NCBI GenBank assembly: GCA_034509495.1
Contig: CM067509.1
Location: 5,554,288 to 5,618,287, forward strand
Reading direction: 5' to 3'
Source: Acestrorhynchus altus
Taxonomy: Eukaryota; Chordata; Actinopteri; Characiformes; Acestrorhynchidae
DNA: 64,000 bases
The notes under the pieces: generated by a model
What the model was told of the DNA's origin: nothing
Databases searched by the model: none
What the model saw: only the letters and a program-made list of their open reading frames with translations
Part shown: in pieces, positions 58,352-64,000 of the stretch
How positions within the stretch are numbered: position 1 is the stretch's first letter
How the letters are laid out: every line of letters begins with the position of its first letter
Translations under genes and position numbers: made by a program

Positions 58352-58875
58352 CAGGGGTTGGACAATGAAACTGAAACACCTGTCATTGTAATGTGGGAGG
58401 TTTCATGGTTAAATTGGAGCAGCCTGGTGGTCAATCTTCATTAATTGCACCAGTAAGAGCAGAGTGTGAAGGTTCAATTAGCAGGTAAGAGCACAGTTTT
58501 GCTCAGAATATTGCAATGAACACAACATTATAGGGGACATACCAGAGTTCAAAAGAAGACACATTGTTGGTGCACGTCTTGCTGGCGCATCTGTGACCAA
58601 GACAGCAAGTCTTTGTGATGTATCAAGAGCCACGGTATCCAGGGTAATGTCAGCACCACCAAGAAGGACCAACCACATCCAACAGGATTAACTGTGGACG
58701 CAAGAGGAAGCTGTCTGAAAGGGATGTTCGGATGCTAACCCGGCTTGTCTCTAAAAAATGTCCTTCCCAAGACGAACTGACGCTGTATTGGCCGCAAAAG
58801 GAGGCTCTAGTTCACCATACTAATCAATTACTGTGGTCTAAAACCAGGTGTTTCAGTTTCATTGTCCAACCCCTG
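58352..58875 (+). mobile_element. Non-autonomous Tc1 subfamily, copy 2, both ends present
   Basis: Left terminus CAGGGGTTGGACAATGAAAC and right terminus GTTTCATTGTCCAACCCCTG are inverted repeats of at least 25 bp. TA follows the right end; the left flank reads TT, probably a mutated TA. At 524 bp it lacks the catalytic part of the transposase: the sequence jumps from the N-terminal helix-turn-helix region to the 3' untranslated end near 58757-58761 (CTAAAAAATGTCCTTCCC). The same junction occurs in the copy at 60958. Confidence 0.92.
58530..58691 (+). pseudogene. Tc1 transposase N-terminal frame, start lost
   Basis: The equivalent of the 53-codon frames at 46539 and 61142-61303, but the start triplet is ATA. 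It includes RLAGASVTKTASLCDVSRAT and ends at TAA 58689-58691, like the others. There is no indel over 162 nt. Confidence 0.6.
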
Positions 58876-59686
58876 TAGATGCCTCCAACAACCACAGAAA
58901 ATCTGATTTTTTTCAGTAATCTGATCAATGTGTTTACATGCAATCAGATAATGGGACTTCTCCTCTACAACCAACCAATAATCTCACCGTCCCTGCTGGT
59001 TTGCCCTGATTGGTTTGTGCTGAATGCAGCCTCTCTGCTGAGACAGATACACCTTGTCAGAAAGTCTACATGCACAGACTTAGAAATCGGAAGGGAATGA
59101 AAGTAATCTGATTACTGAGCTGAAATCCGTTTCTGTTTTGGGGATTTTTATCCTGATTTCGAAACCTTCTGGACTCTGATCTATGACAGCTGAGTTTGCT
59201 GTGATACATCACCACTTTAATATCAGATGACTGCAGAAATCGGACTACGGTCAGATTATTGAGAGGTATCTAAACACACCCAGTTTTGTGTAAAGTGATG
59301 TATAAGGCAGCCTCATCCACCTGGTCTGGTGGTGTTGATGATGTACAGGTTGGAAAGGTACCTCCACTGCAGGCAGACCGTGTTATCGGTCATGTACAGT
59401 ATATGCTCTGTGTGTAATCGGTACAAAGGCAGTCTCAAACACACGCTGGATAAAATGCAGTCTTATGTTTTCAGTTCCCTTGTCTGTTTATTGAATTCAA
59501 TAAACATTCTTGATATGCATTTTATTTTATCTCTATAAATCTTCCTCTAATGTACTGAAAGTGGAAGTCAGTCACATTTCCAATTCAGGGGCTATGCACT
59601 GACCTGTCCAGCAAGTGGCACTTTGTGAGCACCCTTTTTCTTCACATTATGACATAAATAAGCACATAGGCTCTATGATTTACATA
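58876..59686. other. Non-coding, nothing recognised
   Basis: No exon or known repeat is supported. Confidence 0.4.
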
Positions 59687-59974
59687 CACTCTATGGGCAA
59701 AAATATTGGGACATCACCAACTCCCCACCACATTCCAAAAGTACTGGATGGAGCTCCATCATTCCAGAGAACACAGCTCCCCTGCTTCACAGCTCAATGC
59801 CAATAGGGTCATGGTTAACTGCTCCACAGGGTCCTATTCTATTGGCAGGACGTCTCCCCAGGGACTAGACGAGCTGTGTGTGCATTTGCACATCTGTGTC
59901 TGCAATCAATGCAAGTTAAAGGAGCTGAATGCGTTGATTAGAAGGGGTGTCCACCAACGTTTGGACGTATAGTG
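59687..59974 (+). mobile_element. MITE family A, copy 8, short form
   Basis: Left end CACTCTATGGGCAAAAATAT is preceded by TA; right end GTTTGGACGTATAGTG is the imperfect inverse. At 288 bp it lacks part of the 5' half present in the copy at 43408. The centre has GGATGGAGCTCCATCATTCC and CTCCACAGGGTCCTATTCTA. Confidence 0.8.
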
Positions 59975-60503
59975 CATAAGGATCGTAGTGAGAAAAGTGG
60001 TGGTCAGTGTGCTCGATGCAGAGGCAGAGTAAGGAAGGCCGAATTGGTATTCCTCTCACCTCCTTACCTCTGTCACACTTGCTGATTTTACACATTTCTG
60101 GAGCCCACATGGAGGACATTATTGCCTCCGAGTGGATTTCCAGTGTCTGAAGAATAGCAGTTAGAGAGGCCAAGTCATAAGCAGAAAAGATCACACCGTG
60201 GTTTTTCACTACTGTGCCCTTATTCCCCTGACGGAAGACCATACTTTCCCTGATTGCTTCGCCGTTGCACGATTCCAATGGCGGGAACCCATTCTGCCAT
60301 TTCGGAGAACCTTCCCAAATGAGAAATGATATTTCCCGCAAACTTCTCTTTTGTTGTTGTTAGATTGCGAAACGGAATAATGTGCTGCTATTCTGTGTAT
60401 TTCAGTGTATTTTGTTTACTTTGCCTGTACTGTATGGGGCTTGTGGTTTGCCACTGGTGCAAATGAAGAGGTTTCTGATGCACATGTGTGTGTCATGGAG
60501 TGA

Positions 60504-60506
<3 letters not shown>
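59975..60506. other. Non-coding, nothing recognised
   Basis: A 141-codon minus-strand frame (59916-60341) overlaps the MITE end and has no recognised domain. No gene is called. Confidence 0.35.

Positions 60507-60562
<56 letters not shown>
60507..60562. repeat. (GT)n microsatellite
   Basis: GT run of about 27 units, preceded by a GAGT triplication. Confidence 0.98.
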
Positions 60563-60565
<3 letters not shown>

Positions 60566-60957
60566 AAATGGGTAGATTATTCCTGTAATGTGTTTGAATT
60601 GCTTTGTTCACTGAAGTGCAATACAATAAAAAGAGAATGACCTCTTGAACTAAATGCAAATATTTGGGGGAAGTATAATGCCATGGTTTTGGCGCACTCT
60701 TATCTTACAAATTTTAATAATCGTGTCATAAGGTGTTGAGGTGGAGCCACTTAATTTAAGGGTAACTGCCATGTGATTTCTTTCTGAAATTAAACTTGAA
60801 CTGCATCACAAACCCGTTTACCGTGTTTTTATTCATTTCAGAAAGTGGTTTTATTCATTCTTCCTTATGAATGGATTCTGTTTATGTTGGAAGGAAAGAG
60901 CTGAATAACCTTTATTTGTGGAAAAATAAATCTGCTTTCTTAGTAAAAATATATATA

Positions 60958-61455
60958 CAGGGGTTGGACAATGAAACTGAAACAACTGTTTTTAGACCAC
61001 AATCATTGATTATTACGGTGTACTAGGGCCTCCTTTTGTGGCCAATACAGCGTCAGTTCGTCTTGGGAAGGACATTTTTTGGAAACAATCCGGGTTATCA
61101 CCCCAACATCCCTTTCAGACAGCTTCCTCTTGCGTCCACAGTTAATCCTGTTGGATGTGGTTGGTCCTTCTTGGTGGTGCTGACGTTACCCTGGATACCG
61201 TGGCTCTTGATACATCACAAAGACTTGCTGTCTTGGTCACAGATGCGCCAGCAAGACGTGCACCAACAATTTGTCCTCTTTTGAACTCTGGTATGTCCCC
61301 CATAATGTTGTGTTCTTTGCAATATTTTGAGCAGAACTGTGCTCTTACCTGCTAATTGAACCGTCACACTCTGCTCTTACTGGTGCAATTAATGAAGATT
61401 GGCCACCAGGCTGCTCCAGTTTAACCATGAAACTGCTTTCATTGTCCAACCCCTG
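60958..61455 (-). mobile_element. Non-autonomous Tc1 subfamily, copy 3, both ends and TA duplication
   Basis: A perfect TA lies on both sides (60956-60957 and 61456-61457). Terminal inverted repeats are CAGGGGTTGGACAATGAAAC and TTTCATTGTCCAACCCCTG. The element is 498 bp long, inverted relative to copy 2, and has the same internal deletion (junction near 61074-61083). Copies 2 and 3 are the most complete mobile elements in the window. Confidence 0.94.
61142..61303 (-). pseudogene. Truncated Tc1 transposase N-terminal frame, 53 codons
   Basis: Start ATG at 61303-61301, stop TAA at 61144-61142. The frame is intact (MGDIPEFKRGQIVGARLAGA, then SVTKTASLCDVSRATVSRV). It is the N-terminal DNA-binding part of a Tc1-type transposase without a catalytic core. 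Whether it is ever expressed is unknown. Confidence 0.6.
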
Positions 61456-64000
61456 TATATTTAAGTCCATTTTTCCCCTACATCAGTCAGATTAACTCAA
61501 TTCAATTCTGATTTTTTGAATATCTGCTTTGCTCGTCAAATAAACTCTACTCAATTCTGTTTTTTGTTTTTTTTTCCCATGTCCACACAAATTTACTCCA
61601 TTCAATTGTGAATTTTATGATGATATCACTTCTTCTGATGTTGTCTCATCAAGTCAGATCAGTACTATTCACTGACATGCTTATGTACTCGAGGGTTTTG
61701 GAAAAACACCATTAACCACCTCTCTCCCTGATAAACTCGGACTGACCCGTTAAAAAGGAGGAAAGAGTGAAATATTTCAGTGCTGTAATATTCTTCACCC
61801 TGTTCCAGTACCTCACTGTTTATTATGTTCAAGCCTGCGAGGCAAAGGCTTTAGAATTATAGCCCATCTCCAGCCTGCAGTATTCAGTGATTAATTACTC
61901 TGTCATAAAGGAATGCTTCATCCAAAAACAACATAGCGGATATAGCACAAATGATTCATTAACTGTCACCACCGGCTCCTAATATGCATCCCTGAAATAT
62001 TTATTCAGACAAACACAAGTAAGAACATCCGGTCTGTTTTAGGACGTACCCTCGTGCTCACTTAGTACTCGTGTGAAGGTTGCGAAGGAGGGTCTATCTC
62101 AGACCCTCCGGACCTTGCTGTCCACTATGTTCCTCAACCCGTGTTTGATGTGCCTGGACCTTAATCTCTGTGCCATAAAGGTCTTGTCTGCCCTCTGGTG
62201 TTTACTGCTGTGTAGTGTTCTGCTGCCCTTATTCGGCACAGTTTTCAAAGGCCAAGCATCTTCCAAAGATCCATTCTGGATCCCCAGTAAACCTTCTGAT
62301 GGACTGATTTCCAACATTTTAAAATCATATCTATTTGCCACATTTCTAATATAGCAGTTGGGGGTAGAGGGTATCAACGCCAGGTTTCCCGTGGCAGACT
62401 AAGGATTGATTCTGTTCTGTTGTAATTGCATGGGTTCTATAATTTCCCACGTTCGGTTCCACCTGTTCAGGCCCGACAGGTTCCCAGGTTTACAGAATTT
62501 CTATTTGTAGTAAACGAGTGCACACTTCCAAATGATCTATTTCTATAAAGGACTGTCCAATCATATCCTTCCATATTTTGTTGGTATACATCTGGGCTGA
62601 GCTACACATAGAGACAATTGAAGGAATCTGAGTCTTGTTTTACAAACTGATTAGGGTTTCTTGCCAGAGGCACACCTCCACTATCTCCTCTGGCAGGAAA
62701 TTGTACTTAGTGCCGACACCCTGCAGTCAGTACGCATAACGAATGGCTGTCAGACCATCTGACGATCAAGGAATTCAGCTGCTCACTTTGCACTGCAGGA
62801 AATTGCCATCTTAAAAGTGGAGGCTTGAAGGAACCGCAGCAACTCAATCGTGAAGAAACGTCTTTATTGGCATTTGCAAAAGTAGGCACTGCAGTAGAGT
62901 TAGAGAGAGTTAGAGTGGGAAGGAAAGTGAGGTTTCAGACAGACGACAAGAACTGAAGTCCAACAAGTTCTACTGAATTACTGCAAAGCTCTCAAAGGTC
63001 TCAGGCGGGTCGATCTTTGAGTGGCATCTTACCTTAATATCAATGTCAGTTCATTCAGGTTGGATTACACCAGTCTCTGAGAGGCTGGCTGTCCATTTCA
63101 GTCCACTCTTCCACCATCTGGCTAAAGTTCTTGAGTGCCTATTTTGGGATTTCACTGCGGTACCAGATGGAGAACTGGGATTGAGGTCTGGTGATTCTGC
63201 TGGTCAGTGATCCATCATGTCTGTTAACCAATCACACACAGATTTGGACCAGTGCAACCCACAGTGGTCATTGTGGACTGCGGGAGGGTCAGTGTTGGGT
63301 TTTGGTTTGTGGGCCGTTCGGTTCTGAAGTGTGAACTAAAATGGACAAGGGACCATTTCAGAAACTGGTGCCTGATAGGACTGGCAAAAGGGTTATTTGG
63401 ACCAGTTCTTCTGTTTTGGAGAGTTCTTGTGGTCCTCTGAACAACCTTTCAGTTGATAGTCAATTGAAAAGCTCTGTTGAAAGGTTCTTGTGGGCAGTGG
63501 TTCTTGAACCAGTCCTCAGGGCACCTCACATAGGCCACGTTATTGCTCTACGCCCTGCAACATTTAGAGCAGTGGTGGATTGCGGCACTGTTTTGTGCTT
63601 TTTCTGCTCAAGCCCACCTGATTCAACTCACCTGTTAGTTGCCCAGGTTTAATTGCCCACCCCTGTGATAGAGGAGCAATGTGGGTCTCCTGAGGAACCA
63701 TTTGAGAAGAAATGCTTCAGGGCTACCGTGGCTTCGGTTCTTCTTTAATTTTAAGAGTGTAATTAATTTTTGATGCTTCATTAAATTTGTTTACTTGTTT
63801 GTTGCTCATTCAGGTTTGCCTGGCCATCAATTTAAACATATGCTGAAGCTCATCAACACCAGATAGGAGTGAGGTGCTTCCAGGCGTTGTACATAAACCA
63901 GGATGATTCACCTTGCATACGAAAACCTACCCACGTAAAAAAGAAGTGCTGAACGTGTGTCTGATCCACTGTATTAGTGCAACACACTTTAGCAGTGCTG
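61456..64000. other. Non-coding, mostly unassigned
   Basis: No exon is supported. Positions 63480-63670 resemble an interspersed repeat (GTGGTTCTTGAACCAGTCCT, CAGGGCACCTCACATAGGCC). Short frames such as 62073-62354 and 63341-63652 have no recognised domain. Confidence 0.35.

Noticed and set aside
46487..61355. Three similar 66-codon frames (46487-46687 -, 58478-58678 -, 61155-61355 +), a possible small gene family
   Set aside because: They are the antisense of the Tc1 transposase N-terminal region in the three element copies. The sense strand has the meaningful protein similarity.
1..64000. CRISPR array, operon or phage-like system
   Set aside because: The tandem repeats are mini- and microsatellites without unique spacers of constant length. 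The sequence is vertebrate-like, with introns and SINEs.

Overview
The window looks like vertebrate, most probably teleost fish, chromosomal DNA. It is AT-leaning and has almost no protein-coding content. It carries many dinucleotide microsatellites and relics of Tc1/mariner-type DNA transposons, MITEs, tRNA-derived SINEs and 5'-truncated LINEs of types common in ray-finned fish. Some repeats resemble elements I associate with otophysan fish (characins, catfish), but that is a weak inference.

One exon of a real gene can be supported: 55325-56027 on the + strand, the terminal coding exon of a heparan sulfate 6-O-sulfotransferase. It matches HS6ST3 best. It starts at a good 3' splice site (branch-point candidate, polypyrimidine tract, AG at 55323-55324) and ends in TGA, and it encodes the C-terminal 233 residues of the enzyme. 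The N-terminal exon, with the signal anchor, the 5'-phosphosulfate-binding loop and the catalytic histidine, is not in the window. HS6ST3 in other vertebrates has one very long intron between its two coding exons, so positions 1-55324 are most simply read as the 3' part of that intron. The sequence from 56028 on is 3' UTR and then intergenic DNA.

Layout. 1-5300: plain intronic DNA, an interspersed-repeat fragment (796-1065) and two copies of an abundant MITE ('family A'), one carrying a 145-bp tandem duplication. 5330-5720: a broken LINE reverse-transcriptase fragment. 8.5-17.4 kb: a third MITE copy, a GC-rich block, a 36-bp minisatellite, a Rex3-like LINE 3' end, GT arrays, a Tc1-like relic and a second LINE tail. 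20.6-21.5 kb: an 830-bp pyrimidine-rich minisatellite. 22.8-31 kb: transposase relics, SINEs and microsatellites. 31.6-45.2 kb: more Tc1-like relics, two arrays of one 58-bp minisatellite in opposite orientations, and a LINE 3' end. 46.3-54.4 kb: dense mobile-element debris. 55.3-56.0 kb: the HS6ST3 exon. 57.0-61.5 kb: one long Tc1-like relic and two near-complete non-autonomous Tc1 copies. 61.5-64 kb: little that I recognise.

No operon, CRISPR array, rRNA, intact tRNA or complete autonomous transposon was seen. The most notable structural signal is a small non-autonomous Tc1 subfamily at 46.4, 58.4 and 61.0 kb. All three copies keep a short reading frame of exactly 162 nt for the N-terminal DNA-binding part of the transposase, ending at the same stop. 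The two complete copies share the same internal deletion.
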